Shown piece by piece: positions 26,201-37,900 of a stretch of 64,000 nt of DNA. Source of the DNA: Atrichornis clamosus. Lineage: Eukaryota; Chordata; Aves; Passeriformes; Menuridae. Position 1 is the stretch's first letter. Each line of letters begins with the position of its first letter. Made by a program: the position numbers and the translations under genes. The notes below the pieces were generated by a model that saw only the letters and a program-made list of their open reading frames with translations, was not told the DNA's origin and did no database searches. The stretch is from NCBI GenBank assembly GCA_013400975.1, contig WBMZ01010153.1, forward strand, positions 97,501-161,500. Direction: 5' to 3'.

Positions 26201-29200
26201 GGCCCGCTATCTTTTGGTATACTGGGCTTGTTAGTTGTCAGGAAGATTCTGAAAGGTATCAGTGGGACACTGGGTCATCCCCACGTTTTTGCTGTGAATT
26301 GAAGATTCACCAGGATCATTCTGGTTGCAAGGACTTTCCAGGGTGAATTTACTGGCTCATTGGGACTCAAATGCATGGAAAAGCTAACATGAATTTGAAA
26401 GATGTAAGATAAAGAAGACAAATTTCATAGCTGTAACCTTTTTAACCTCCTCTTTTGCAGCATTTTATTTATATTTTGTAAGGTGTTTTGAGGAAATTTT
26501 GTTATCTAGAGAATTCATATGCAAAAACTTCTTTTTTCTGAAAAGAAAAATCAAATACTTCTCTAAAGTGCGGTGATCAACTTCTATGCTATTAATAAGC
26601 TAATGCTTAGAGCAGGATGGAAAATCTTTAAATTAAATATGACTTAAGAATATTTCAGGTGTTTAAGATGCCACCTCCTATTCAGAGTCTATGACTGTGA
26701 CATAGTATAACACAAGTAACTTCAGTGTATTTTGAATAAACCCAAATACAGTTCCCAGTGTAGTTCACAGAAAAACTCCCACTTATATTACTGAGAGCAG
26801 AAGCAGGCAGCCCTAAATTAGTAATAGCTGATGTGTCATTAGATTTATCTTCTGCAGCCTAGGACCACTTCTACGTGGCATGATTCATTGCAGGTTCCAA
26901 CATAAATTATGAATCCAAGAGAAACTGGTAGTTATACATTGCAAGTTGCAATGACTGGAATTTGTGTTCTGCTTCTTGTTCTTTCTTTTAACTATGGATG
27001 TCAGGTTAACAGTAAAAATATTGTTTAGTTTCCCATCTCCTTGTACTTGTTATATCAGCATCCAGTATTGCTCCTCCATTGCACAGAAACTTTCTCCCGC
27101 CCCTAACCTCTGCACTGCAGTAACCTAAAATCAAAAAAATTAGATCCTCCTTTCCTCAGTCTTACCCTGTGCTTGGTTGCTGAGTTTTGTTACCCAAATG
27201 TTGAATTCAGCCCTAGAGCTGGCCAAGTTCAGTGCAGAGCAAAGTGACTTCCATGTTGCCTGCTCTATGACTTGCTGTGACAATAATGAAGTGGGAGTTG
27301 GTATGGTTTTCAGAGAGCTGACCTTGCATCAAAATCTGTTCTCATTACGCAAAATTCCCAATGAAATTCAAAGCATAATTAATGACCACAGAATTTTGCC
27401 AAAAGCAGTAACCACTAAACTAAACGAGACAGTGTTGATTATGCAAATAAACAACCACCCTGGAAAGCTTGTCTATTGTCTAAAACAATGCATTTCTAGG
27501 ATTATTTATGCTATGATACCGATCAGAACTTCAGTCTTGTTATGCTAGATACCATATAAACACAAATTACAGGATTGCAGTGTAATTTGATATAAGTTTC
27601 AATAAGTAACAAACCATAAAACAGATCTCAGGTCTGAGGGAATTTTGTATATATCCAGTTTATTCATTATCTAACAATATTTATAGTCTTTACAATTTTG
27701 TCTTTAGTAATTGAAGGACTGCTTTAAATTGAAAATAGCTAACCCAGTCCTGGCAATTAAATTAAAAGCTTTGCCATGTGAAAGCTGTTGATACTGAAAA
27801 CATATTTATTTTATTAGGGAAAACATGAACTTTGAATAATAGGACTGCCGAAGAAGGGCATATTGCACATTTCAGTGGATTACATTTTCGCACCAAAGTC
27901 TTTAGCAAAACCAGAAAATCTTGCACAAAACTTTCAACTGTTAGCTGTAAATTATTGCAATGTGCACAGAGATTGCTGATTCAGTGTCTCAAAAGACATA
28001 CCACTGGAGGAACCATAAAGCAGGAGAACAGGTAAGATTCACCTTGGAAAGAAAGATTTAACTTCTGAGCCATATCTGAGTCTCAATCTGTTATCTCTTC
28101 TGCTCCCTGGTTTGCATATATGCCTATTTTCTTCTTTCAAAAGTAATTTCTGTCTCTGTTGTGTCTAGGAAACAAAAAAAAACTTGAAAGGGAAATGATT
28201 TACTGTCTACGTAGCAGAAACAGTTAAATTGTTGAAGCTCAAACTGCTGCTTCATACACAAAGTAATCTGAAAAAAATCTTGAGGAAACTACATTCCTGC
28301 AGATGCAGAAAGCTTACAGTTCAGTCCCAAGATAAAGTCCACACCAATGACAGAAACAGACAACCAAGCTGCCAGTAAGAAATACAACACTTGAATGATA
28401 ATCATCACAACAGTAGGTTGCACAGAAGGATCTTCGATCAGAAGAATAATGGTAAAAAATTATAATTTCCCTTTAAATCCTATAGGCCAGCAGATCTGAC
28501 CCTTACTATATATAGTGAGCTTTGTATTGTTGGAATCTTAAATTTTTAGCAACACAATGAGCTAGACTGAAATACTGTAACAGACCTTGAGCTTTCCTTC
28601 TAAAGCATCCATGTGCTGTGCCTGGACTGACTGACTGCCTGTCACCACTCTGCCCAGTGATGGTGAATACACATCACACAGTACATTTTTGTTATCTATA
28701 GGACTCCAGTATTTTACTAAACTGTACATATAAAAGGCCAGAGAACAGATTGGAGTTTCTCCCAGGAAATATTAGCTTCACAACTTCCTTTTCTCAGGTG
28801 TTTATCTTTTTGTCAGTTAATATGATAAATGTATTTGGAGTGTAAAGTACTTTTCATTCATCTCTCCTTTCTTTGGGTTCTATAGTGATAGGCAGCAAGA
28901 AATTGGGGAATTTTTTATGGGGACAGAGAAACCCCCAAAGGAATTAATTTTTCAAAGTATTCACGTAGTGAATGACTGTTGCAAATGCCCATCTAGCAAA
29001 AAGCATTGCAGTCTATTAACCTGTTATTCTCTATAAATTTGGAAATCTCTTTTCAACTGGATTTTATTTTTATGAAAGCCCCTGAGATATTGTTTCGTTT
29101 TTCCTTTCTCAGAAAAGGGCACTTTTTCAGCTGTTTTAGGGTAAATTTCTAAAACAAGTCATAGCAGGTACTGATATTAACTCAAAAACCAAAGTTTAGT

Positions 29201-30812
29201 ATTATTTCATTGAGATGATGTGAGTAAGGAAGAAAAGTATGGAAACATATCTTGAAAGTTCTACCTTTTTGTTCTACATTAAGTCCATTTTGGAAATGTA
29301 ACCCAGAATACTCTTTCAAAGGAAGGAAACACCGTTTTCCATGTTTTCACCCATAATAAAAGAATAAAATTATAAAGCTTCTCAAAAATAGCAAACAAAT
29401 AATGATGCATGGTTGACTTTGCCTGCCATAGGTTTCTGTTCTACACGAGCAGTATATCTTCTTCTTCCCTTAGTGAACACTGCATTACAACTGACCATTT
29501 CCTGCATGATCCATTATCCCATTACTGTGTAAAAACAAAATTAAAGTAAATCCAAACAGTATTAGGGTTTCGTGTATTTTTATAGAAAATAAAGCTAATA
29601 TGACTTTCTCGACTGAAATTATTGTCAACAATTATACAGTATAATATTGTTTACAACAGGTTTAGCCATTGCATTGCACTTGCTTTTCAATGGATTAGCT
29701 GAATGACCAGCCTTACATTAAGTTTTTTAATTCACTCCTTTAACTTGTTCAGAAAGGACTGGAAAACATTCCAGGATTTTTCTCTATAATAGCACTTCTT
29801 TAATATAGAAGCCAGCTATAAATTATGAAAACACACACTGTGGATTGTGCTGACATTCTGCTTGTTAGGTCTGTGTTTATGGATGTGGTAGGAAGGGGTT
29901 ATGTACAAAAAGAAGGCACTGGAAGTATTTCCTGATAATTTCCTGCATTGCCGAATACCGTGACACTCCTAAGTTCTCTCCAGAGGACTTTGTTGAAATC
30001 CTCAGACAAATACTTGAAAATCTATGGATAGCAAATGTGAGTCTTGGAACACTTTTAGCACTTATTGACTGAGCACTTTTTCACTGCTTCTGAAATAGTA
30101 TAACACATGTTAGAGATAACTTAAAGTTTCCAAAGTTAATGCATAAATTACTTTCAATAACACAAAGTTAAACAGAAGAATGATAAGGTAAATGTTCCAC
30201 TTTTGCAGTTTTTAATTCTGAAAAAGGTTTATCCAAAGAGAAAAGGGAAGATTTGTCAAGGAAATGGATTACATAGGACCACCTTTTCTTCAGCAAATGT
30301 CAGTGAAGGAAAAGATTTGGTGTCCAACTCTGGAAGAGAAGGGCCAATTTAGCTCTTGTGCATACTATTGTGAAGCTGGAGAAAGTCCAACCAAACCAAA
30401 GTGGAGAGCACCTGATAGTAGGTATACCAAGGCCAAAGTTTTTAATCAAAATATACATGCATACATGCAGCACCACCAAAAATAGTTTTATGCAGCAGGT
30501 AGGTTCAATGCTACCTCAGAATTTGTGCTTTGGACTCTACTTGCAGTGAAATCAAACCACCAGCTGATACAAAAGATCTGTATGCTTTTGTAATAGTGTT
30601 TATCTATATGTTTAAAGAATTCTTTCACACAGTCTCTATAAAAGGGAATTAATAAATTCATATGTAACACTGTATCTTCAGCTGAAATGCTTACTGTTGG
30701 TGTATTCCTGCTTTATTTTGCATAAACTGACATCATATAATGAAAGAGAGAGAGGGCCAATGTGCTTCTCAGAAACCAAGTAGTCATGAGACTTCACCTG
30801 CCACCACAGATG
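23267..30812. other. Nongenic DNA, nothing recognised
   Basis: About 7.5 kb with no supported gene or classified repeat except the short C/A-rich cluster at 23.9 kb. The open frames at 25996-26346 (117 codons) and 27177-27548 (124 codons) start at non-ATG codons or lack any recognisable domain, and I take them as chance frames. Confidence 0.55.
23913..23943 (+). repeat. C-run/A-run low-complexity cluster
   Basis: Two C7 runs separated by TTCA lead directly into an A-run. This is simple low-complexity DNA. Confidence 0.85.
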
Positions 30813-30898
30813 TGCACATACACACACATGCACACACATGCACACACACATGCACACACAGACACATACGCACACATAACGGGCACACATACACACGC
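30813..30898 (+). repeat. (CA)n microsatellite, interrupted
   Basis: A run of CA dinucleotides broken by ATG, GAC and CGC interruptions. The interruptions suggest an old, partly stabilised array. On either strand it yields spurious cysteine/valine- or histidine/threonine-rich frames. Confidence 0.97.
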
Positions 30899-31740
30899 AG
30901 GCAAAAAATAGGAAAAACGACTCAGCAATTGCAAGACTCGCAATTTACCATGGAAGCCTCTACTTAATATTCCGCTTGATCTGCCAAGTTTATAGCCTGG
31001 CAAATCTGAATACAAATGTCGATGCAAATGAGGATTCATTATTCTTACATCGTCTTTGTGTTGAAGCTTAATGTAACTTGGTTCCTGTGGTTGCTCTGGG
31101 AATGTAGATTGCAAGACAGGAGGAAAAAAAACCTCGACAAAAACCAGACAAGCAAATAGGCAAAAGAAAAGTAACAGAAATGGAAATAAATGGAAAAAGA
31201 AATATGCTAAGGTTTCAGACTAGCAAAACATCAAACCAGTGCATTACATTCTCCCCCTATTTTCTCATATAAGGTACATTTGCTTACCATTATCAGCATA
31301 GAAGGAGTTAACTAACCAAGACCATTCTCCACAGAGTCAAAACATAACAATCCTCCTTTTACTGATTATACAATATTGTGCCCATTGTAAAGTCAGTGCC
31401 CCATTTATCTGAAAATTTTAACATTCTTTCATAATTATAGAGCTCATCGGCTGGTAGAACCTGTACATTTAGATCTGTAAGAAGATTAGAAATGAATTTA
31501 AAACCACCCCACCATTCCTGCTTCTTTCATTATAAATTACTGCTGAATAATTCAGAAACACGTTAAGAAAACTACAGTACGATTAATAAACTATACAATG
31601 AAAATCACAATAGTTTAAAACATACATTTATTGTCCCATTTATAGCCCATCACAAGCAAGGGTTGAAAAGCACCAAATTATAGAAAACATGAAATGCTGC
31701 AAAATTATAATTAGATCCTCAGTGCCACAGTACATTGTTC
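30899..31740. other. Nongenic DNA, nothing recognised
   Basis: No gene, RNA or classified repeat was recognised between the CA repeat and the structured block that starts near 31.74 kb. Confidence 0.5.
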
Positions 31741-32420
31741 TGATGAATCTTTTGTACGGCTAGCTTATGCTTACATATAAATACCTTCTCAGTAAATAAA
31801 AATGTACTGTAGGCTTGACTTTTAGAGAAGCTGTAAAGCTTAGCATATGCGATGATCCCAAAGTCAATGCTGTAAGGCTTGCTTCTTCATCCATAAATAA
31901 AGCACATTTGCATCCATTCAGTCAAATTAGCTCCATATAAAAAGGTGGTTATAATTAGCTCCTCTTTCAGGTTCACGGTTAAAACTCAAGCGTGCCTGCC
32001 GTCTTGATTAAATCCACCATCGTCTTCCAATAGCTAGTGCTAATTCTTCCAAGGAAATATTCAGTTGAGGTGTTATTTTATTCTGCACTGCTGTTAGTTG
32101 TCTAATTTACGCCAAGTCCCTGCAGTGCTTTCCTTAAGCCATCCTCTTTGTCTTGCCTTTGAAATTTACCAAATCTTACAAGAAATCAATACTTAATTGA
32201 TTATTCACTTTTCTGCAGCTTCAAACAGCAAGCACGCATAAGATCCTGGAGTAGTCACCCGATTTCCAATGCAGGAGGTTGCTTGGTGGCAGGGATCTGC
32301 AAGTATCCAACAGCAGGCATTCCACGGAGCTGTGCAGTGGCGTACAGTGCCAGCATCCAATAAAGAAAACGAAGATACTCTAACGAAGCAGGAAAAGTTC
32401 CCATGTGAGACAGATCCATA
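31740..32420. promoter_or_regulatory. Candidate conserved non-coding element, left flank of CpG island
   Basis: The texture changes from the random AT-rich background to sequence dense in short transcription-factor-like words, including TAATTAG (near 31953) and ACTTAATTGATTATT (near 32190). The stretch leads without a break into the CpG-rich block. No alignment was possible, so conservation is inferred only from this texture and from its position next to the island. Confidence 0.35.
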
Positions 32421-32660
32421 TCAATGCTTTAAATAAAAAGCGGAGGCACTGGCTTTCAGATAGAAGAGCACCATTCTCTTTGCAGCTATCCCTCTGTTTT
32501 TTGCTTACCCTTTTCTTCCTATGGCACTGGAGTGGAATATCCAAAGTGCCACCGAACTCACAGAACTCCACGTCGGAACGGGGGTGAGGCTCGTGCTGTA
32601 CCTCTGACATAGAATAAGGATGGCAAGCACGTAACATTACGAAATGTAGGACAAATTCAG

Positions 32661-32690
32661 GCGAGAGAGAGAGAGGGAGAGCAAGAGACA
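32661..32690 (+). repeat. (GA)n run
   Basis: Mostly GA dinucleotides with a GGGA interruption, immediately upstream of a YY1-like ATGGCGG. GA runs near promoters can bind GAGA-type factors, but here it may be only a microsatellite. Confidence 0.85.
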
Positions 32691-32880
32691 GATGGCGGAT
32701 CTGGCTGGGAGCCAAAGCCAGTGAAATGAATTACATTGCTGAATAACTGTACACCATTGATTCTGCCACTTGTTGCTGCATGGCAAAAAAGGGCCCTGAC
32801 GTTGGCAGGAATCTCCTTGCGTGTCACGCGTGCTGCAGACAACTTTTCACACGTAACTCGCTGCACCGACAACGACACGC

Positions 32881-32881
<1 letters not shown>

Positions 32882-32912
<31 letters not shown>

Positions 32913-33029
32913 CATGAAAGTGAGTGCGTGTGCACGAGGGAGAAAGAGAGAGAGCCGGAGTCGTGTGGGGGGTGTGTGGGTATGTGCCTGCGTGCGTGGT
33001 GTGTGTGCCTGTGCGCGCGCGCGCGTGGA
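32882..33029 (+). repeat. Compound TG / GA / GC dinucleotide repeat with Z-DNA potential
   Basis: A (TG)n block (about 32882-32914) is followed by GTGCGTGTGCACG, a GA run (32941-32954), a G-rich TGTGGGG segment and finally GTGTGTGCCTGTGCG running into an uninterrupted GC alternation (33013-33025). Alternating purine-pyrimidine sequence of this kind, especially the GC part, is the classic Z-DNA-forming type. It lies inside the CpG island. Confidence 0.93.
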
Positions 33030-33151
33030 GGGGAAAACAATCACTGCAATCCAGCCATTTTGTTTAATGAAGAATGGAAGGCTGGCATTCAGAGACGTGG
33101 TTATGTGCCGCATATTAATGTGTGCTCTGTAGACATCCTCCCCCTTTTTAG

Positions 33152-33213
33152 ATGAGTGGCACAGGAATGAAGCCCTCTATAGAGCAGCCACCGTGGGAGC
33201 AGGAGCTCGCAAG
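33152..33213 (+). other. Candidate 62-bp exon with good splice-site matches
   Basis: A pyrimidine-rich run ending in CCCCCTTTTTAG (acceptor AG at 33150-33151) is followed by 62 bp and then CAAG|GTAACA (donor GT at 33214-33215). The segment starts with ATG, is open in that frame and would encode a 20-residue start MSGTGMKPSIEQPPWEQELA plus two bases. I recognise no protein with this start. An ATG exactly at the exon boundary may be coincidence, and a non-coding exon is as likely. Its place in the CpG island adds some weight. Single short splice-bounded segments also arise by chance in this much DNA. Confidence 0.25.
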
Positions 33214-33459
33214 GTAACATATCATCGCCGAACCTGCGGACGTGGCACCCGCCGCTCTGCAGAAGAAGAAGTTGCTGTCTGATGAGGAGCAAAACCTGGT
33301 CCCATGGTTATGATATTTGGGTGCTTTCGAAAAGATAGCCAGAGTCGAAGCAGATTGTTCAATAAATGCTTCGTACCTAGGATGAAGGGAGACATTATGG
33401 GATGCCCAGGGGGCTTTGGAAATCAAATACAATGTTTGAGTAGCACAATTTGAGGTACA

Positions 33460-34120
33460 TTATAAAAAAGCAATTTGAATTGCCAATGAGGCGACACATA
33501 TCTGCATGCTAATTAGACCTGTGTCAAGCTTAGTCTGCCGGGTTGTGTTGATGGCTAGGAATGTGCTTGTAACTCTGCTGAGAGATTGTTTCTGCATAAA
33601 TTATCAGCTTTGTCCTACTGATCATTTTCTGCAAACAAACATGAAATGTAAGATCAAAAGGCAATTCTGAAATTAAAATTATTGATTGATAAAGCCTAGA
33701 TTTCAGAATCTAATTAGAGGAGGCACAAACAAAAGCTGATATTATTACAGATTGTGCCTGAGCTAGCAGCCAGATTGTGCAAGGCTTGTAATTTATCTTT
33801 GTTTATGCAGCCAGGATATTAAAAATGTAATTAAAATGGTAAAATGATCTGATCAGAAATAGCCACCTAGTGGCAAGTATATTATTTTAAATGGATTATA
33901 AAAACATTGATCTGTGCAAATAAAAGGTTTCTTTCATGACAAACATAGCAGCTCATTGAAATTTGCTGAGCAATTTGTCTTTTGCTAATAAGTTGTCTTT
34001 TGTGTTTTGTTCCGTAGATAAGCAGCATCATTTATAACCCTCATTTGCACACTAATAAACATTCTGTTATTACAGGTGGTGTTGGGAACATCTTTCATAA
34101 ATTATGGCATATGAAAATGG
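33460..34120. promoter_or_regulatory. Candidate deeply conserved non-coding element (enhancer-like)
   Basis: The sequence is dense in developmental transcription-factor words: ATGCTAATTAG (33506-33516, POU/homeodomain), TGATTGAT (33683-33690, PBX/HOX type), TAATTAGA (33711-33718), TTGTTTAT (33799-33806, FOX type) and TAATTA (33828-33833). The decamer CAGATTGTGC is duplicated (33748-33757 and 33771-33780), and an 8-bp inverted repeat AGGCACAA/TTGTGCCT lies at 33721-33759. No repeat-family similarity is visible. This texture is typical of vertebrate ultraconserved or long-conserved enhancers near developmental genes. Conservation itself cannot be tested here and the target gene is unknown. Confidence 0.5.
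33861..33873 (-). promoter_or_regulatory. CTCF-like core motif
   Basis: Read on the minus strand the sequence is CCACTAGGTGGCT, which fits the published CTCF core pattern CCASYAGRKGGCR at every position but the last. It lies inside the candidate conserved element. Occupancy cannot be judged from sequence. The plus-strand reading fits less well, so any site would be oriented to the minus strand. Confidence 0.5.
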
Positions 34121-34321
34121 AAGAAACAAATAAAGCCTTTTCTAGACATGTACTATCTACGTTTTGTAAAATTATAATATTCATCTGACAGCAGCAGCAG
34201 AAGTTGCTTATTAAATCACTCTGTTGCTCTACTTAAGGCATGAAATGGTAGAAACACTATCAATATGTAATTCAGCTTCTTGCCTATTTTGGTTACTTAA
34301 AAATGCTATGCAAAACACAGA

Positions 34322-34943
34322 GGGCCTAATTTACTAACTTTGTGCACATTCAATTACTAAATTTCATGGTAATAAAGAGGTCCTTGTGATTTATACATTA
34401 TTTTTACCCTCATTTAGTACCTTTTTAGAGTTGCCAAATGGATTAAGCATTTAAAGAACTGACTGTTTAATTGCACAAAATATAGAAGTATTATGAAATT
34501 TCTCTGCAATCATGAGCTATGGACAGTGAAATGGCCAAAGGAAGTTCTGTCACATGTTAATGAAGCTAGATTACAAAAAAACCCCAGACTATAAACAGTT
34601 TTTCAAGAAAATATGCTCAGAAGCTTGTAAGTTCATGAGCAGGGCTTAACTCATGTATATCTTTTTGTTTCAGACTTCCACGTGAAACCACTATGGAAAT
34701 GCTCAGTTCCTTTTAAAGAAATTCACAATTTAGGGTCCTGTCAGCAGCTCTGGGGTCTTTTGTTAGGTGCACTTAAAATGCCAGATTAAATATTAATATG
34801 TGGTTAGAGTTGTGCTATTTTGCAAGCCCTGAAACCCTATTAGTAAATCATGATCTGGTGACTGATGCAAGAAATTTCAAGGCACCAAGAGTGCAGATTG
34901 CCCATCAATCTGATGGATCGCTAATTTTTAGTAAATCAGGCCC
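34322..34943. repeat. Inverted pair of a 16-bp word flanking about 590 bp
   Basis: GGGCCTAATTTACTAA (34322-34337) and its near-exact reverse complement TTAGTAAATCAGGCCC (34928-34943, 15 of 16 matching) face each other. A third partial copy of the core, TTAGTAAATCA, sits at 34840-34850. This could be the terminal-repeat trace of an ancient transposon or an exapted repeat of the kind found in conserved elements. It could also be chance. No target-site duplication could be assigned. Confidence 0.4.
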
Positions 34944-37900
34944 TTGGAATTTTAGCTGTAAGCAGATGTATGTTTCATTGTGACGGGAAAAGCAGTCCAA
35001 CTAACAGAGCAATTTTCTACCCTGAATGTGTGTCGTAACAGGCAGAGTTGTTTTGCATAATCAGTAAGTTATTTGAATACAAGTGTTCATTTAACTGGCT
35101 GCGCATGACTGATGCTGTTCTTGTAAGAAAAAAACCAAAATATTTTGAGCTAGAAGAGAAAGTTGCATTATTTTCATAGAGCAGTACTAGGCTTTCAAAA
35201 TGGATTCTCGGTGTGGTAGAGCTCCAGAAGGATGCCGAAGAGGAATGCCCAGGCAAAAGTGATCATATATTCCCAGCCATCTCAAGAAGCTGCATTCCTT
35301 CAACAGGCTTCATCGCCCACTGACAGTAAGTCATACATGCAAGGACAAGGGAATATCAGGAAGAATCCTGAAGGACCAAGCAAAGGAAAATGTAACCCAA
35401 AAGACGGGGTGAGAAACAATATGGGTGAAAATACTAGAGATATCATTAGATAAAAAACTACTGATGTAGAGAAGACATTTTCTTCCTGACATATGGGACA
35501 CTTGATACATGGCTGAGTTGCAGTCTTCCTAACCTCTTTAGAAAAAAGAAACCACCTCTGAAACCAAATCACACACTCATTTTATTGACAATCTTTATGT
35601 CATACAGATGAATCTTGACTTCTAGTTCCTTATAATATGGATTTAAGTGACTGACAGGTATTTGATAATTATGAAGAGTTTCTTGTATGCAGATACTAAC
35701 ATAGCATGCATTGCCTCCCAACCCATGTGTGTCCTTTTTGCTTTCATATCTCCTCTCTCAGTTTTTGCAGTCTGCTGACACTGATTTGGAAGTCAACATT
35801 AGAAAGAGACCTCTCCACACCTTCTCTGTCACTGCTGCTTTACTGACACTGAGCAGTACATTTCTGAAAGACTGATAAGTCTTGCATGTATCTGTATCTT
35901 TCTCAGGTCACCCTCTTCAAAACACATATACACGCTACTTAAAAGTAATCCCCCTAATCTTAACCTAGAATAAAATGCAATTAATAAATTCAGGTTTTAT
36001 TCTTTAGCCAAAGTCTACAATTTTAAGTCTTTGCAATCAATATATTGAAATTACAACACATAGTATATGGTTTTAAAAAAATAATCACAGTGTGCAATAA
36101 TTCAAGGCTTTCCCAAGCTGATGGACAACCTAAGAAAGAGAGACAAGGTAGAGTTATTTTTTCTCTGGTGGCCATTTTTACTATTTTCAAATACTAAATA
36201 ATTTCTTTTATTTAAAGAAAGCTATCCAAATCAATAGGCCTTCTGGTACTGACATTGTGAAGTAATATGCAGCAAAACCAACCATCCTGAAACATTCCAG
36301 TGGGCTTTTAATGTGAGTGAGAGTCTGCTGGGAGCGGCCTCTCTGACTGAGGCACATGGAGGGTGTTCTAATTTCCACTAAGCCCTGATCAATGGGAATT
36401 TATTACCACTTAGACAAATAGAAAGCCAGACTGTGCAAAACTGAACTGCCTTGAATATATGGCCCGAATCAGACAACTACACAAACACTAAAAGTGAAGC
36501 AAAATTGTAAAACAATATGTGGATGTCTTTTTAGACCTCCTTTTCTACAAAGCTAATGCTTTGCTACTGCATCCTGTGAAAATACAAATGCTGACAGAAG
36601 AAAGCTTAAACGCACTTAATGGCGTTCCAGAGTAGTGTACGTATCATTGTTCCTGAACTGTAGTTCCTATTGTGCTCTGTGTCGTGCTCATGTGTTTACC
36701 AAATGTCAGAAACCTCCTTTACAGGCTATTAATACCATTGCGGTCCCTCCAACATGCACACAAATACACCCACTCCTCTCACCACACACACTTTCTCACT
36801 GTCCATCAATATGTTGCAAAGTCTGTGTTTCATTACCATATCATATGGAGTATTGATTCCTGTTCCAAGCTAAATAATGTTGTTTTTTAAAAGATCTTTT
36901 ACCCTTTAAGTGGGGTTTGCAACCGAACCGCAGACTGGTAACAAAGATGTATTATAGTATTTGATACCATATATACTTTGGCAAATGCCAAAACCAGTAA
37001 CTTAGGCAGAAATTTCAATGCTTAATTCCAGTTTTACAAACAGGAAAATTGTGCACAATATCCAGTTACATACATTCCATGTTAAAAAGGGAAACATTCC
37101 TAATAGACCTTTCAACATAATAAGATTCAGGCCTAAGCAGTAAAGAAAATGATTACCAGTTTTATTAGGCTTCAACTAGTTTCCATACCAGATCTAAAAA
37201 GTCACCTTGCACCTATATAAAGAGGATTATTTATGTATTTATCTGTACATGTGTCCTCATCAGCCACTGTATACAATCATTTCATGGCATTCAGATTCAG
37301 CACAAAAACATCAAGGCCTAAGTACAAATATTATTACTATAATGGGTTTTCATTTCTAGAGGTCATCAGGGGAAGGGATTAATTTTGCTTGCTTTATTGT
37401 ACACACAGAACAGCACACAGGGTCATATTACAATGCCTTTATCTGGAAAATCACATTCAGCTGTAATGAGAAAGGCTCTTCTTAAAACAATTTTAAAATT
37501 TTGGGTGTATTAGCTGTATTTTATTTCATTTCTATATTGCTTTCCTTTATGCACATTTATTTCAGATATCATTAATTGATTGTTAGTGATATTTACAATG
37601 ATGATTTCAGGTCTTCTTTTTGATTGTTGAGAACTGTTTGCTTTTCCTTTTTAAAATTCATTTTATCAGTAGTGATATGGAAACAGTTTGTATCTCTACA
37701 TTGCTACAGATATTTTTTGAGAAATGCATAGCAAACTTAAAGATCTGTTAACCATGACAAAAGTATTCCAAAGAGATTGCATTTCCTTACAATTTGTATA
37801 GATCATAGAGAAAATGGTCTTTGGCCAATAATTTACAGACAAAGCTTCATTTTCCCCTTGCTTCCTCAGAGAATATCTTATTAAGAGGTATTTAAATGAG

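Larger units (their letters stand above)
32550..33350. promoter_or_regulatory. CpG-rich island, candidate promoter
   Basis: This is the only place in the window where CpG is frequent: several dozen in about 800 bp by eye, against near absence elsewhere. Dense clusters lie at about 32815-32880 and 33225-33260. It includes a GA-run (32661-32690) followed immediately by ATGGCGG (32692-32698), a YY1-type core that is often found just downstream of transcription starts, and a long TG/GA/GC simple-repeat block. No TATA box is obvious. Retained CpG suggests germline hypomethylation, as at CpG-island promoters. Neither the direction nor the transcript is known. A long non-coding RNA or an alternative first exon of a distant gene are both possible. 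Confidence 0.5.

Noticed and set aside
25996..26346. 116-residue plus-strand frame
   Set aside because: No domain, no splice or start context and no family similarity; treated as chance.
27177..27548. 123-residue plus-strand frame
   Set aside because: Non-ATG start and no recognisable motif; treated as chance.
30678..31114. Cysteine/valine-rich minus-strand frames near the CA repeat
   Set aside because: The repeated CVCVCV pattern is the CA microsatellite read as codons.
32657..33040. Minus-strand histidine/threonine-rich frame
   Set aside because: It is the reverse translation of the same dinucleotide repeat block.
32736..33155. 139-residue frame across the CpG island
   Set aside because: Its middle is translated TG/GA/GC dinucleotide repeat and no domain is visible; it is a low-complexity artefact.
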